64,000 bases of DNA from Mycobacterium basiliense (GTDB lineage Bacteria > Actinomycetota > Actinomycetes > Mycobacteriales > Mycobacteriaceae): positions 4,092,001-4,156,000 of the forward strand of contig NZ_LR130759.1 in NCBI RefSeq assembly GCF_900292015.1, written 5' to 3'. Below the pieces are notes generated by a model, which was not told the DNA's origin, ran no database searches, and worked only from the letters and a program-made list of their open reading frames with translations. Both the position numbers and the translations under genes were made by a program. Positions 13,487-22,011 of the stretch are shown piece by piece (within the stretch, counting starts at the first letter, position 1; each line of letters starts with the position of its first letter).

Positions 13487-14905
13487 TTACCTCACCTCCA
13501 GACTCAGCAGATCATCGACCGTCTCCCGACGCAGGATCAGGCGCGCCTTCCCCGCGCGCACCGCCACCACGGCGGGACGGCCGATCATGTTGTATCGACT
13601 CGACAGCGAATAGCAATAGGCGCCCGTGGCGGCTACTGCAACCAGGTCGCCGGCCTGTAGATCGTCGGGCACCCACGCGTCGCGCACGATGATATCGCCA
13701 CTTTCGCAGTGCTTTCCGACGAGACGGGCCAGCGCCGCCGGCGCATCACTGACTCGTGAGACCAGCCGGACGTCATATTGCGCGTCATAGAGCGCGGTAC
13801 GGATGTTGTCGCTCATGCCGCCGTCGACGCTGACGTAGCGCCGGTTCGCGGTGGCGCTGACGTCGACGTCTTTGACGGTGCCGACCTCATACAGCGTGAC
13901 GGTGCCCGGTCCGGCGATGGCGCGTCCTGGCTCGACTACCAACCTGGGCGTCGGGAGACCCACGGCTGCCGATTCATTGCTCACCACGGCGCTCAGCTTG
14001 GCGGCCAGGTCTCCGATCGGCGGTGGGTCGTCGGATGACAGATACGAGATACCCAGGCCACCACCAAGATCCACGGTCGACAATTGTGCCGTCTTTTCTG
14101 GACCGAATTCGCCGACCACATCACGCAGCAGACCGATAACGCGGTGCGCAGCCAATTCGAAACCATCCACATCGAAGATCTGAGAACCAATGTGGCTGTG
14201 CAGCCCCACGAGCCGCAGATGATCGGTGGCGAAAACTCGGCGTATCGCCGCCAGCGCCGCGCCGCTGGCTATCGACAACCCGAATTTCTGGTCTTCGTGC
14301 GCGGTGGAAATGAACTCATGGGTGTGTGCCTCGACGCCGACGGTGAGACGAACGAAGACATCCTGGACGACGCCGGCCTCGCCAGCAATGGTGTCGAGGC
14401 GCTCGATTTCGGTCATCGAGTCCAAAACAATATGTCCCACACCAGCTTTGACCGCAACCGTCAGTTCAGCGATGGATTTGTTATTGCCGTGCAGGGTGAT
14501 CCGCTCCGGCGGGAAGCCGGCATGCAGCGCCACGGCCAACTCACCGCCGGTGGATACGTCGATCGAGAGACCTTCCTCCTCGACCCAGCGAGCGATCTCG
14601 GTACATAGGAAGGCTTTCGCGGCGTAGTACACGTTGTGTCCCCCGCCGAATGCGGCAGCGATTTCTCGGCAGCGAGAGCGAAAGTCGTCCTCGTCGATGA
14701 TGAAGAGTGGAGTCCCGTACTCCTGCGCGAGATCGGTGACCGAGACACCGGCAACGCATGCCACACCCACGTCGTTGCGAGTTGTGTTGCGCGGCCACAC
14801 GTTCGGCGCCAACTCCAACAACTCTTCCGACGAGCGCGGCTGTTGCGGACTGTCGGGGAGGCGGCTTTCTTCGGCGTGCCGAGGGCCGGCGGGGTGGACG
14901 TTCAC
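13487..14905 (-). CDS. lysA: Diaminopimelate decarboxylase
   Basis: PLP-dependent last step of lysine synthesis, decarboxylating meso-diaminopimelate. The alanine-racemase-type barrel carries the PLP lysine at residue 97 (YYAAKAFL) and the HIGSQI phosphate-binding motif; the second domain has the CESGDI motif that supplies the substrate-binding cysteine. The start at 14905 overlaps the argS stop by 4 bases, which supports it, giving 472 residues compared with 447 annotated in M. tuberculosis. The extra N-terminal part is low in conservation, so a later start is possible. Confidence 0.95.
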   Translation of the reverse strand: MNVHPAGPRHAEESRLPDSPQQPRSSEELLELAPNVWPRNTTRNDVGVACVAGVSVTDLAQEYGTPLFIIDEDDFRSRCREIAAAFGGGHNVYYAAKAFLCTEIARWVEEEGLSIDVSTGGELAVALHAGFPPERITLHGNNKSIAELTVAVKAGVGHIVLDSMTEIERLDTIAGEAGVVQDVFVRLTVGVEAHTHEFISTAHEDQKFGLSIASGAALAAIRRVFATDHLRLVGLHSHIGSQIFDVDGFELAAHRVIGLLRDVVGEFGPEKTAQLSTVDLGGGLGISYLSSDDPPPIGDLAAKLSAVVSNESAAVGLPTPRLVVEPGRAIAGPGTVTLYEVGTVKDVDVSATANRRYVSVDGGMSDNIRTALYDAQYDVRLVSRVSDAPAALARLVGKHCESGDIIVRDAWVPDDLQAGDLVAVAATGAYCYSLSSRYNMIGRPAVVAVRAGKARLILRRETVDDLLSLEVR

Positions 14906-16554
14906 ATTCGCTCCGGGGCGCTAACACCGAGTATGCCCAGCCCGTTGGCGATGACCTGGCGGGTAGCCTGACACAGGGCCAGGCGGGCCATGTGCAGGTC
15001 GGTGGGCTGTTCGTCGCCCTGCGGCAACACCCGGCACGAGTCGTAGAACCGGTGGTAGTCGCCGGCAAGGTCTTCCAAGTAACGGCACACCCGGTGCGGT
15101 TCGCGCAAGGACGCCGCCGTTTCGAGCGCCCGCGGGAACCCACCCAGGGTGCGCAACAGCACGCCCTCCTTGTCATGGTCGAGCAGGTCGAGGTGTTTTG
15201 TGTCGGCAATCAGGCCCAGCTCAGCGGCGTTACGGGCCAGCGCCGAGAGCCGGGCGTGTGCGTACTGCACGTAATAGACCGGGTTTTCATTCGACGCCGA
15301 GGACCACAGCGCCAGGTCGATATCGATGGGCGTGTCCACAGAGGAGCGGATCAGGCTGTATCGCGCGGCATCGACGCCGATCGCGTCTACCAGATCGTCG
15401 AGCGTGATGACGGTACCTGCGCGCTTGCTCATCCGGATCGGCTGGCCGTCTCGGACCAGGTTGACCATCTGACCGATCAGCACCTCGACCGTGGCCGGGT
15501 CTTCGCCGAAGGCGGCGGCCGCGGCATTGAGCCTGGCGATATATCCGTGGTGGTCGGCGCCAAGCATGTAGATGCACAGGTCGAAGCCGCGTTCCCGCTT
15601 GTCCAGGTAGTAGGCCAGGTCACCGGCGATATAGGCCGGCTTGCCGTCGCTCTTGATCACAACGCGATCCTTGTCGTCGCCAAAAGCGCTGCTGCGCAGC
15701 CAAGTTGCGCCGTCTTGCTGGTAGATGTTGCCGGTTTCGCGCAGCCGTGCGATGGCCTGATCTACACGACCGCTGGTGTGCATCGAATCCTCGTGGGTAT
15801 AGACGTCGAAGTCGGTGCCGAATTCGTGCAGCGATTCTTTAATGTGGCTAAACATCAGGTCCACGCCGATCTCGCGGAAGGTCTCGCGCATCTCGCCGTC
15901 GGGCAGATTCAGCGCATCGGGCGCCTTCTGCAGTACCTGCGCCGCGATATCGGTGATGTAGTTGCCAGCGTAGCCGTCGTCCGGAATGGGTTCCCCCTTG
16001 GCGGCGGCGATCAGGGAGTTGGCGAATCGGTCGATCTGGGCACCATGGTCGTTGAAATAGTATTCGCGCACCACGTCGGCGCCCTGCGTGGAAAGCAGCC
16101 GGCCCAATGCGTCGCCGACGGCGGCCCAGCGGGTGCCGCCGATGTGGATGGGCCCGGTGGGGTTGGCCGAAACGAATTCCAGGTTGATCTTGCGCCCGGC
16201 CAGCAGCTCCGAATGACCGAAGCTCGCCCCGGTGTCGATGATGGTGTCGACGACTTTGGCCTGCGCCGAGGTCTCCAAGCGCATGTTGATGAAGCCTGGA
16301 CCGGCGATGTCTGCCGAGGCAATACCGTCAGCCCTTGCCAGCGATTCGGCTATCCATCCGGCCAGTTCACGCGGGTTTGCTCCGACCTTTTTGGCCAGTT
16401 GGAGGGCAAGATTGCTGGCGTAGTCGCCATGTTCAGGATTACGGGGCCGCTCGACGACGACCGCGTGCGGCAAAGCAGCGGTGTCAAGGCCACGCCCGGC
16501 CAGCACCGCAGCAGCGGTGGCCTTGAGCAGCTCAGCCAGGTCGGCGGGGGTCAC
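14902..16554 (-). CDS. argS: Arginyl-tRNA synthetase
   Basis: Class I synthetase, 550 residues, that charges tRNA-Arg. The HIGH-type signature is [16 protein letters not shown], and the KMSKS-like site is MSKRAGTV. The N-terminal Add1 domain ([15 protein letters not shown]) and C-terminal anticodon-binding helical domain (DALRP-like, ending GVSAPERM) are present. I placed the start at the GTG at 16554, which gives the M. tuberculosis length; the open frame continues 66 bases upstream without conservation. Just upstream on the opposite strand lies a tRNA-Arg gene, the integration target of the mobile element. Confidence 0.96.
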   Translation of the reverse strand: MTPADLAELLKATAAAVLAGRGLDTAALPHAVVVERPRNPEHGDYASNLALQLAKKVGANPRELAGWIAESLARADGIASADIAGPGFINMRLETSAQAKVVDTIIDTGASFGHSELLAGRKINLEFVSANPTGPIHIGGTRWAAVGDALGRLLSTQGADVVREYYFNDHGAQIDRFANSLIAAAKGEPIPDDGYAGNYITDIAAQVLQKAPDALNLPDGEMRETFREIGVDLMFSHIKESLHEFGTDFDVYTHEDSMHTSGRVDQAIARLRETGNIYQQDGATWLRSSAFGDDKDRVVIKSDGKPAYIAGDLAYYLDKRERGFDLCIYMLGADHHGYIARLNAAAAAFGEDPATVEVLIGQMVNLVRDGQPIRMSKRAGTVITLDDLVDAIGVDAARYSLIRSSVDTPIDIDLALWSSASNENPVYYVQYAHARLSALARNAAELGLIADTKHLDLLDHDKEGVLLRTLGGFPRALETAASLREPHRVCRYLEDLAGDYHRFYDSCRVLPQGDEQPTDLHMARLALCQATRQVIANGLGILGVSAPERM

Positions 16555-16679
16555 GATCGTCCATCCTATGGGCTGAGGTGCTTGTCCCCCGAATCCATAG
16601 TGGTGACAGCGCAGTGACAACCATGCGCTAGTCTGGCGGGGCTTGTTTATGCCCGATGGCGCAGCATGCTTGTCGATGC

Positions 16680-16752
16680 GCCCCCGTAGCTCAGGGGATA
16701 GAGCGTCTGCCTCCGGAGCAGAAGGCCGCAGGTTCGAATCCTGCCGGGGGCA
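16680..16752 (+). tRNA. tRNA-Arg (anticodon CCG), integration target
   Basis: A 73-base cloverleaf with perfect acceptor stem (GCCCCCG/CGGGGGC), standard D and T arms (GGTTCGAATCC) and anticodon loop with CCG, read by CGG codons. No CCA is encoded. The 3' half overlaps the 23-bp attL core, so integration preserves a functional gene. Confidence 0.97.
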
Positions 16753-16755
16753 CCC
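16733..16755 (+). other. attL core
   Basis: A 23-bp sequence beginning TTCGAATCCTGCC and ending CACCC, identical to 31329–31351. It covers the T loop and 3' acceptor strand of tRNA-Arg plus the following CCC. Beyond the core both sites continue with an imperfect match (a GACCAG motif follows each). Confidence 0.95.
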
Positions 16756-16758
16756 ACC

Positions 16759-17007
16759 TTGACCAGCACAAACACTCCACCAAAGAACCGTCGTGTCATC
16801 CCCGTGCTATCTCCAAGTAGCACGTCACCTGACCCTGGCTTGACGTTCGGCGAAGTCGCCGCGCGATTCGGCGTAGACGTGCTCCAAGTCAAGCGGTGGG
16901 TCCGCACCGAGCAATGCCCTGCCATCCGCGACGGCCGCCGCGTTCGCATCCCGGCCGCCTGGGTCGACGCCCAACCAGACGCACAACCCGCACGTACCGG
17001 CCGGTAG
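16759..17007 (+). CDS. Helix-turn-helix DNA-binding protein
   Basis: A small protein with a MerR/excisionase-type helix-turn-helix: [21 protein letters not shown], then a basic RVRIPAAWV wing. Such proteins act as excisionases or repressors in actinophage-like elements; the exact role is inferred. The longest frame starts at a TTG only 3 bases inside attL; an alternative GTG at 16804 gives 67 residues. If the TTG is used, its upstream region comes from the tRNA gene. A strong terminator-like hairpin follows the gene. Confidence 0.65.
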   Translation: MTSTNTPPKNRRVIPVLSPSSTSPDPGLTFGEVAARFGVDVLQVKRWVRTEQCPAIRDGRRVRIPAAWVDAQPDAQPARTGR

Positions 17008-17057
17008 TCGAACCGCCGTGAACGGTCCACCACTCCCCTGGCCCCGAGCGCCACCGC

Positions 17058-17093
17058 AGCGCCTGTAGCGGGATAGAGCCCGTTACAGGCGCT
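17058..17093 (+). terminator. Intrinsic terminator-like hairpin after the first element gene
   Basis: A 15-bp stem with one G·U pair (17058–17072 with 17079–17093; 5' arm AGCGCCTGTAGCGGG) and a 6-base loop, 50 bases after the HTH gene stop. Only a short TTC follows, so there is no true U-run. The symmetry is strong enough to terminate in mycobacteria. Confidence 0.65.
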
Positions 17094-17133
17094 TTCGCAG
17101 TTGTGCGGTAGCCGGACTACCTCGCAAATGACT

Positions 17134-17190
17134 GAAGGCGGCTCCCTGGCAGGGGAACCGCCTTCTGTGACCTCACCCCTGGCAGGGGGT
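17134..17190 (+). promoter_or_regulatory. Two consecutive hairpins with the same TGGCAG loop
   Basis: Hairpin A (17134–17146 with 17153–17165) has a 13-bp stem with one mismatch. Hairpin B (17175–17179 with 17186–17190) has a 5-bp ACCCC/GGGGT stem. Both present the six-base loop TGGCAG. They occupy the leader of the zinc-motif gene starting at 17221. They could be protein-binding RNA hairpins or DNA operators; function is unknown. Confidence 0.5.
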
Positions 17191-17220
17191 TCAATCTCTC
17201 AGTACGAGGAGCTTATCTCA

Positions 17221-18090
17221 GTGCGCTCGAAAACAGAACACCCGTCCTTGTCCCATCGGTGCCCGTTCTGCGGCGCCGACCCGGGCACGCCGTGCGCCAC
17301 CAGCCGTGGCCGCGAACTCGACTGGCCGCACATCCGCCGGCGGGAAGTGGCCGAACCGAAACCGCCGAAGCCGGTCAAGCAGGCGTTGTGCTGCCAGTGC
17401 GGCCAGCCGCGTACCTACAAGAGCGTTTGGCGCGCCCGGGGCGGCTACAACCCGGGAGACCGGTGGAAGCGCCGCTGGGTTGGGCGGCTCAAGTGCTCGC
17501 ACTGCGCGACGATCACCACGCACGCGCTGCTCGTCGATCCGAACTCGAGCTACCGTGATGCTGACGAGCGTGAACAGCTCCTGGCGCTCGGTGACCAGCC
17601 ACGGAACCGGTACGAGCAGTTGACCGACCTCGAGCGGCTGCGGCGGGAGTACCGGGATTCCATGCCGCAGAACCCGAACCTGCGGCATATCTGGTGGGTC
17701 CGGGACGAGACAGCGGCCCGGACCGCCGGGGCCCGGGAGGTTCCCACGTTGTGTGGCGGTGTACACCAGCTGCGCGGTGAATCCGCGTCGGCAAGGGAGC
17801 GCATCAAGCCCAGCTATCTGGCGCCGAATCCGGTGCGCCTTGAAGAGTACACCGACCTCGATACCGGCGAGTCGTGGCGCGACGGCGATTGCGTGGACTG
17901 CCTGCGGGTGTACAACGCCGGCGTGTTGGAGCGGGCTCGTGAGGACCTGGCCAGACTGATCAGCTGGTACTTCGTCAGGGCTGAGCGACTCAACGCTACC
18001 GAGGTCGGCGAGCTGCGGACCTTCCTACAGGAAGCCGCAGACCGGACATTCCGCCGCTGGCAAGCAGAACGCCGACGATCAGACCAGTGA
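17221..18090 (+). CDS. Phage-type zinc-motif protein, function unknown
   Basis: A 289-residue protein starting at a GTG: VRSKTEHPSLSHRCPFCGAD. Three cysteine clusters suggest zinc binding: CPFCGADPGTPC (residues 15–26), CCQCGQPRTYK (near 59) and CSHC (near 91). A later CVDCLRVYN motif occurs near residue 220. The first cluster resembles the short zinc-finger proteins common in mycobacteriophages. The upstream in-frame extension (from 17101) covers a hairpin region and is unlikely to be translated. No catalytic motif is recognised, so the role is unknown. Confidence 0.75.
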   Translation: MRSKTEHPSLSHRCPFCGADPGTPCATSRGRELDWPHIRRREVAEPKPPKPVKQALCCQCGQPRTYKSVWRARGGYNPGDRWKRRWVGRLKCSHCATITTHALLVDPNSSYRDADEREQLLALGDQPRNRYEQLTDLERLRREYRDSMPQNPNLRHIWWVRDETAARTAGAREVPTLCGGVHQLRGESASARERIKPSYLAPNPVRLEEYTDLDTGESWRDGDCVDCLRVYNAGVLERAREDLARLISWYFVRAERLNATEVGELRTFLQEAADRTFRRWQAERRRSDQ

Positions 18091-18171
18091 CAAGCCTTCG
18101 TGGGCAGGGGTTCTCACCGATTGCGGGTGTCCAAAATTGGGCGCCTTCCGCGGGAGACCCCTGCCCGCGCG

Positions 18172-18231
18172 AGGGTCGCATTTCAAATGCGGCCCTTCCC
18201 CAACCAAGGGCCGCCTTTGAAACGCGGCCCT
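18172..18231. repeat. Two tandem copies of a 25-bp palindrome
   Basis: Copies at 18172–18196 and 18207–18231, 35 bases apart, follow the pattern AGGGYCGC-n-TTT-n-AAA-n-GCGGCCCT. The second copy is a near-perfect dyad. They lie in the 185-base gap between the zinc-motif gene and the DUF2510 gene. They may be a tandem operator for a dimeric repressor or a transcript-end structure. Confidence 0.7.
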
Positions 18232-18275
18232 TCAGCCGTTCCCCAAGCGTTGCTAGCCGGCGTAGCGTCCACACC

Positions 18276-18884
18276 GTGACCCAGTCGATCCCGCCCGGCT
18301 GGTACCCGGAGTCGCCCGGGGCGACGATGGTGCGGTACTGGAACGGGCAGGGCTGGACTGTGCACCGTGCGCCAGCACCGGTGTACCGCGACAGCGACCT
18401 GGACCTGGCGCGGCGTCTTGGTGGCCTGATTTCGGCGCATCCGGGGAAGGCTGTTTTTGTTCTCTTCTTCGTTCCGTTCGCTTTCTGGATCGGGGTGGCC
18501 GGCGGCTGGCAGGCGCTACTGGGTCTGGCTTTCCTGGTTGCGCTCGTCGGTGTGCCGGCCGGATTGATCATGCTGGCGGTGCGGCAGACGAGACAGCATC
18601 GCGAGTACCGCGCGCGGGTCCGTCGATACGAGGCCGGGCTGGCGGCCCGCGCGGACCGGGAGCATCAGGCGATGCTGCGCGGGGACCTCGATGCCGGCGT
18701 GTTCGGGGCTTTCCAGCCCGAACTATCGGGCCAGCCGCCGCAGCTGCCCGACGCTGAGCAGATGCGCCAGTCTGCCTGGCAGCCGGACCTCCCCGACCAG
18801 CAGCCAGTCCGGCCAGACAACCCCGCGCCATGGCACGTCGTCACCCAATGGCCGACACGACAATTCCAGATAGGCGGCTCCTGA
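18276..18884 (+). CDS. DUF2510 membrane protein
   Basis: A 202-residue protein starting at a GTG (VTQSIPPGWYPESPG). The N-terminal PPGWYPE…VRYWNGQGWT is a DUF2510 motif, a short WYxDP-type domain found on many actinobacterial membrane proteins. Two hydrophobic segments follow (about residues 57–75 and 78–100), then a charged helical stretch and a proline- and glutamine-rich C-terminus. The longer open frame upstream runs through the palindromes and is rejected as the start. The function is unknown; such proteins often occur in prophages and in envelope loci. Confidence 0.75.
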   Translation: MTQSIPPGWYPESPGATMVRYWNGQGWTVHRAPAPVYRDSDLDLARRLGGLISAHPGKAVFVLFFVPFAFWIGVAGGWQALLGLAFLVALVGVPAGLIMLAVRQTRQHREYRARVRRYEAGLAARADREHQAMLRGDLDAGVFGAFQPELSGQPPQLPDAEQMRQSAWQPDLPDQQPVRPDNPAPWHVVTQWPTRQFQIGGS

Positions 18885-18982
18885 TGAAGCTTGCTGCTGC
18901 TGGCCTACAGCAACCGGCTTCCGGGCAGCCTGTCCAACTCATAGCGATCGGCGATGCGAAAACGAGGAAGGGGTGGTGAGTG

Positions 18983-19300
18983 ATGTCGAATGTTGACTAT
19001 GTCGTCGTCGGCCCTGGCCCGACTCTCTCCGATGTAACCGATGCCGTGAAGCTGGCTTCCGGTGCTACCGACCTGGTCAACGGCAACGTATTGATCACAG
19101 GCGATAACCGCACGTCGCTGACGGTCTACTCCGACGATCCTGAGATCGTCGTTGACGTGTACTACGGCGCCGACCTGGACCAACAACGCGCGATATCTCA
19201 ACGCATCTACGACCACATTGTCGAACACACCGACTGGGACGTCCGGCTCGAATCCGACGAAACCGACGACATCCTCGCATCACGCACAGCAAGCGACTGA
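18983..19300 (+). CDS. Small hypothetical protein
   Basis: A 105-residue acidic protein (MSNVDYVVVGPGPTLSDVTD…) preceded by a good GAGGAAGG ribosome site. The composition is soluble, with alternating strands (LTVYSDDPEIVVDVYYGAD) and an acidic C-terminus. I recognise no family. It ends 6 bases before the NADAR gene, so the two are probably cotranslated. Confidence 0.6.
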   Translation: MSNVDYVVVGPGPTLSDVTDAVKLASGATDLVNGNVLITGDNRTSLTVYSDDPEIVVDVYYGADLDQQRAISQRIYDHIVEHTDWDVRLESDETDDILASRTASD

Positions 19301-19306
19301 AACGGT

Positions 19307-19780
19307 ATGCAAGCGGCCACCGAGGAATTGTGGGTACCGGTGATCGACCGGTTCCGCGGTGAGCATTTCTTCCTGTCGAACTTCTACCCGGCCATCACTC
19401 CGCACCGCGGGCGCATGTTTCCGAGCAGCGAACACGCCTACATGGCCGCCAAGACAGATGACAGGGCCGTAATCGATGCGATCCTCGCGGCCTCGGATCC
19501 GGCGGAGGCTCAGCGGATCGGGCGCGCGGCTCCGCTCGTCGACGGATGGGAGCAGCAGCGGTTCGCGGTCATGGAGGAGGTCGTCACCGCCAAGTTCACC
19601 CACAACCCCGACTTGGCCGAACGGCTGGCCGCAACCACCGGCGTCCTGCTGGTGGAGGGCAACGACTGGCACGACCAAACCTGGGGATCATGTCGCTGCG
19701 ACGAACACCGCAGCACCCCAGGCGTCAACGCCCTGGGCGTCATTCTCATGAGTGTGCGGATGCGGCTTCCGATAGGATGA
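19307..19780 (+). CDS. NADAR-domain protein (YbiA-like)
   Basis: A 157-residue protein with NADAR family hallmarks: FRGEHFFLSNFYPA, then FPSSEHAYMAAK, and late GVLLVEGNDWHDQTWG. NADAR proteins act on ADP-ribose-linked or riboflavin-precursor N-glycosidic bonds. Some remove ADP-ribose from guanine in DNA and serve as antitoxins to DarT1-type toxins; others take part in NAD-based phage conflict. No DarT-like toxin gene is adjacent here; the neighbours are a small acidic protein upstream and two tRNAs downstream. The biological role in this element is therefore open. Confidence 0.87.
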   Translation: MQAATEELWVPVIDRFRGEHFFLSNFYPAITPHRGRMFPSSEHAYMAAKTDDRAVIDAILAASDPAEAQRIGRAAPLVDGWEQQRFAVMEEVVTAKFTHNPDLAERLAATTGVLLVEGNDWHDQTWGSCRCDEHRSTPGVNALGVILMSVRMRLPIG

Positions 19781-19841
19781 ACGCCATGCGCCACAGCCAC
19801 CCGAAGCTGTACACGGCAACACGATTGTTGCCGTAGCTGCT

Positions 19842-19915
19842 GCTTGGGTACGCCAATTGGCAGAGCGGCCAGCCTTAAAAGCTGGTGGCTGTGGGTTCGA
19901 ATCCCTCCCCAAGCA
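19842..19915 (+). tRNA. tRNA with anticodon UAA (Leu codon UUA), short variable arm
   Basis: A 74-base cloverleaf: acceptor GCTTGGG/CCCAAGC perfect, anticodon stem CCAGC/GCTGG perfect with loop CTTAAAA (anticodon at 19876–19878), T loop TTCGAAT. The D stem and T stem each have one mismatch. The variable region is only 5 bases, whereas bacterial tRNA-Leu normally has a long arm. No CCA is encoded. Confidence 0.85.
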
Positions 19916-19920
19916 TCACT

Positions 19921-19994
19921 GCTGGGGTAGGCAAATAGGTAAAGCCGCCACACTCAAAATGTGGTGTATGTGAGTTCGAATCTCACCCTCAGCA
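19921..19994 (+). tRNA. tRNA with anticodon CAA (Leu codon UUG), short variable arm
   Basis: A 74-base cloverleaf 5 bases after the previous tRNA: acceptor GCTGGGG with CCTCAGC (one G·U), D stem GGC/GCC, anticodon stem CCACA/TGTGG with loop CTCAAAA (anticodon at 19955–19957), perfect T stem GTGAG/CTCAC. The variable region is again 5 bases. Its last six bases overlap the end of the converging membrane-protein gene. Confidence 0.88.
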
Positions 19995-20534
19995 CGATTC
20001 CTGGCACCAAGTCGGGACAACCGCATCGTCATATTCGGCTTGGCCCGCCGTCGCGACCGCCCATATGCATGCACCTACGGCTCCGATTGCGAGGATTTGA
20101 CAGATTCCGGATGCAAGAAGAAGCCAAGTCTTGGTATTAGTCCCGGATCGAAGCGAGACGAGACTCACCACGTTGCAGTACGAAACCGTGTAGCGCGCAT
20201 CCTCCTCGGAATCATTGCGACGGGAGTTCAGCATGGCGTCGAGGGTGGTGGCCTTGACGAACCGCTGGCGCCATGGAAAGCCGGCCGCGACAGCTGACGC
20301 GCCCGCACCGAGCAGGAATGCCAAGGCCAGGACAAGAAGCGGCTGCGCGCACTCCGGGAAAGCGTGGTCCTTCCCGACCAACAAGCCGAACACCGCAAGC
20401 GCCAAGGTAATTAGGGCCGTTGCGCTGGTCACCGCAGAGGCTGCGCGAGTGTTCACCGAATCCCGACGGTCGTTCTCGGACTTCAACTCGGCTTCAATGA
20501 AAGAGGCGTAAACCTCGCTGCCAGAGGTAGTCAT
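19989..20534 (-). CDS. Small membrane protein with three hydrophobic segments
   Basis: A 181-residue protein: charged N-terminus (about 1–32), two adjacent hydrophobic helices (about 34–55 and 64–88), a soluble middle part, and a C-terminal hydrophobic helix (about 137–167). No family is assigned with confidence. The layout, an N-terminal soluble helix followed by paired membrane helices, resembles small membrane effectors such as SLATT-type proteins of phage-defence loci, but that is only a resemblance. It is divergent from the HEPN/AlbA_2 pair across a 307-base gap in which I see no gene. Confidence 0.65.
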   Translation of the reverse strand: MTTSGSEVYASFIEAELKSENDRRDSVNTRAASAVTSATALITLALAVFGLLVGKDHAFPECAQPLLVLALAFLLGAGASAVAAGFPWRQRFVKATTLDAMLNSRRNDSEEDARYTVSYCNVVSLVSLRSGTNTKTWLLLASGICQILAIGAVGACIWAVATAGQAEYDDAVVPTWCQESC

Positions 20535-20841
20535 TTCGGGGGCGGTCGGCTAATCCCTACCGTCAATGACTTTGCGCTCAACGATTCCAGGATCCTCGCT
20601 TCTGATCCCAGTCTCGAATTCAACCCAAGAAATATCAGGCGGCGGCGAGGGCGACGTTGACCCAGCCGATGGTCCAGCCTCGGAGCTCGGCTGGCTTTCG
20701 GTGCTCTCCGTTGGATTCGTCACAGCTTCTTATGGTAATTCCGCTTGTTGACGAAGTCGACGCGCAGTCTCGCTCAGCGCCACACCACCCGGTAACAAAA
20801 TTCAGCGGGCTGCCGCACTCAGCCCGGATACTTCGAGTTGA

Positions 20842-22011
20842 GTGGCGATAAGCTTGCCGGCTGTGGCCACGGAAGCCGAATTGACACGCTGGGGCAAGGT
20901 CCTCGAGCAGATCGTTACTACGTATGACATGAAGCCCTCCGGGGTCCGACTGCTCGTCGAATCCGGTAAGCCTGTGCCGCCGCACGCATGGCCGGTTATC
21001 AACCTCGCAATCATGGCCCCTTTGGTGGACTTATGGCAGGCAAATGCGCCGCGAACCGGGTCGCAGTTGTACGAGTGGATTAGGCCTGCATACGCCGTTG
21101 CGATTGCGCTAGACCAAACGAGTCCTGACTCGACACCGATTGTCGAGTTCATGGCGCTTGTGCGTGATGCGCGAGAGAAAGTGCAGAACGCGACCGCGAG
21201 CGAGTCGAACCAGACTGAAGACTTGACCGACGAAACTACTGTTGACGGCGTGCTCAAGGACCTGGAGTTGGATGTCAAGCTTGCCGTGCTCTCCGCACGC
21301 CTCGGACATAACGGGATCATGCACTTGATCGATCGCCGGATCGCCGAGGCCGGCCGGGCCGCGACACGCAGGGAACAACCACCGCCACCCCAGTTGGATC
21401 TGGTGTCGTTGGAATCAGTTGACCAACTTAGCTACCGGACGATGAGCCACGCCGAGATCCGGACGATGGCTGACCCCGGGGTCATGACAACAGAGGAATT
21501 CATAGCCGGCGACCAACTGGCCGACCGCGCTCCAATTCTGAAATACTTTGCTTCTCTGTGGGTTACGCATCTGATCACACAGTGGGACGAGTTGTATCGC
21601 CCTCTCCTAGCCAGGTTGCACGGTGCCGACCCCGATGACGTCGTGTCCGAACTATTTGCAGACCTAAACAAGTTTCGGCAGGACTACGTGCACAACCGGG
21701 GAGTCGCAACGTCGCGGTCGTCGAAAAACAAACGTCTGAACTGGTTCAGCCGGGGTGATGCGATGATCCCTACATCAGCCAACTACGACCAGCTATTGCA
21801 TGAACTTCACCGCGAACTTCCACTACTGGCGCACCAACCGGTGCCGAAGGCCAGACCAAACCGCAGCGCAATTAAGGGCGAGGTACCGACAGAATTGGTA
21901 AAGCTGTTCGAAAAGGCCGCTGGCGCACGCGGACTCGGAGTAAGCGCAGCTCTTGAAGCCGCGATTAAAAATTGGATCGACGAGAGCGACGGCCCAGGCG
22001 GACAGGCATGA
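20842..22011 (+). CDS. HEPN-motif protein, candidate RNase effector
   Basis: A 389-residue protein with no family I can name. The sequence FRQDYVHNRGVA (R279 to H284) fits the R-x4-6-H catalytic motif of HEPN ribonucleases found in toxins, Abi proteins and CRISPR effectors, and lies within a helical stretch as expected. The C-terminal 40 residues (VPTELVKLFEKAAGARGLGV…) look like a ribbon-helix-helix or short helical tail. The first 200 residues are helical and unassigned. The start is GTG at 20842; others nearby are possible. Its stop overlaps the next gene's ATG (ATGA), implying a two-gene system. Confidence 0.7.
   Translation: MAISLPAVATEAELTRWGKVLEQIVTTYDMKPSGVRLLVESGKPVPPHAWPVINLAIMAPLVDLWQANAPRTGSQLYEWIRPAYAVAIALDQTSPDSTPIVEFMALVRDAREKVQNATASESNQTEDLTDETTVDGVLKDLELDVKLAVLSARLGHNGIMHLIDRRIAEAGRAATRREQPPPPQLDLVSLESVDQLSYRTMSHAEIRTMADPGVMTTEEFIAGDQLADRAPILKYFASLWVTHLITQWDELYRPLLARLHGADPDDVVSELFADLNKFRQDYVHNRGVATSRSSKNKRLNWFSRGDAMIPTSANYDQLLHELHRELPLLAHQPVPKARPNRSAIKGEVPTELVKLFEKAAGARGLGVSAALEAAIKNWIDESDGPGGQA

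Noticed and set aside
16647..17054. 135-residue minus-strand frame across the tRNA-Arg and attL
   Set aside because: Covers a tRNA gene and the att site; the protein-like pattern [26 protein letters not shown] is the common false translation of tRNA sequence.
19510..19953. 147-residue minus-strand frame over the first tRNA
   Set aside because: Again a false translation through a tRNA (WGGIRTHSHQLL pattern) and antisense of the NADAR gene.
20635..20985. 116-residue minus-strand frame opposite the HEPN gene start
   Set aside because: Overlaps the HEPN gene on the opposite strand, no recognisable features.
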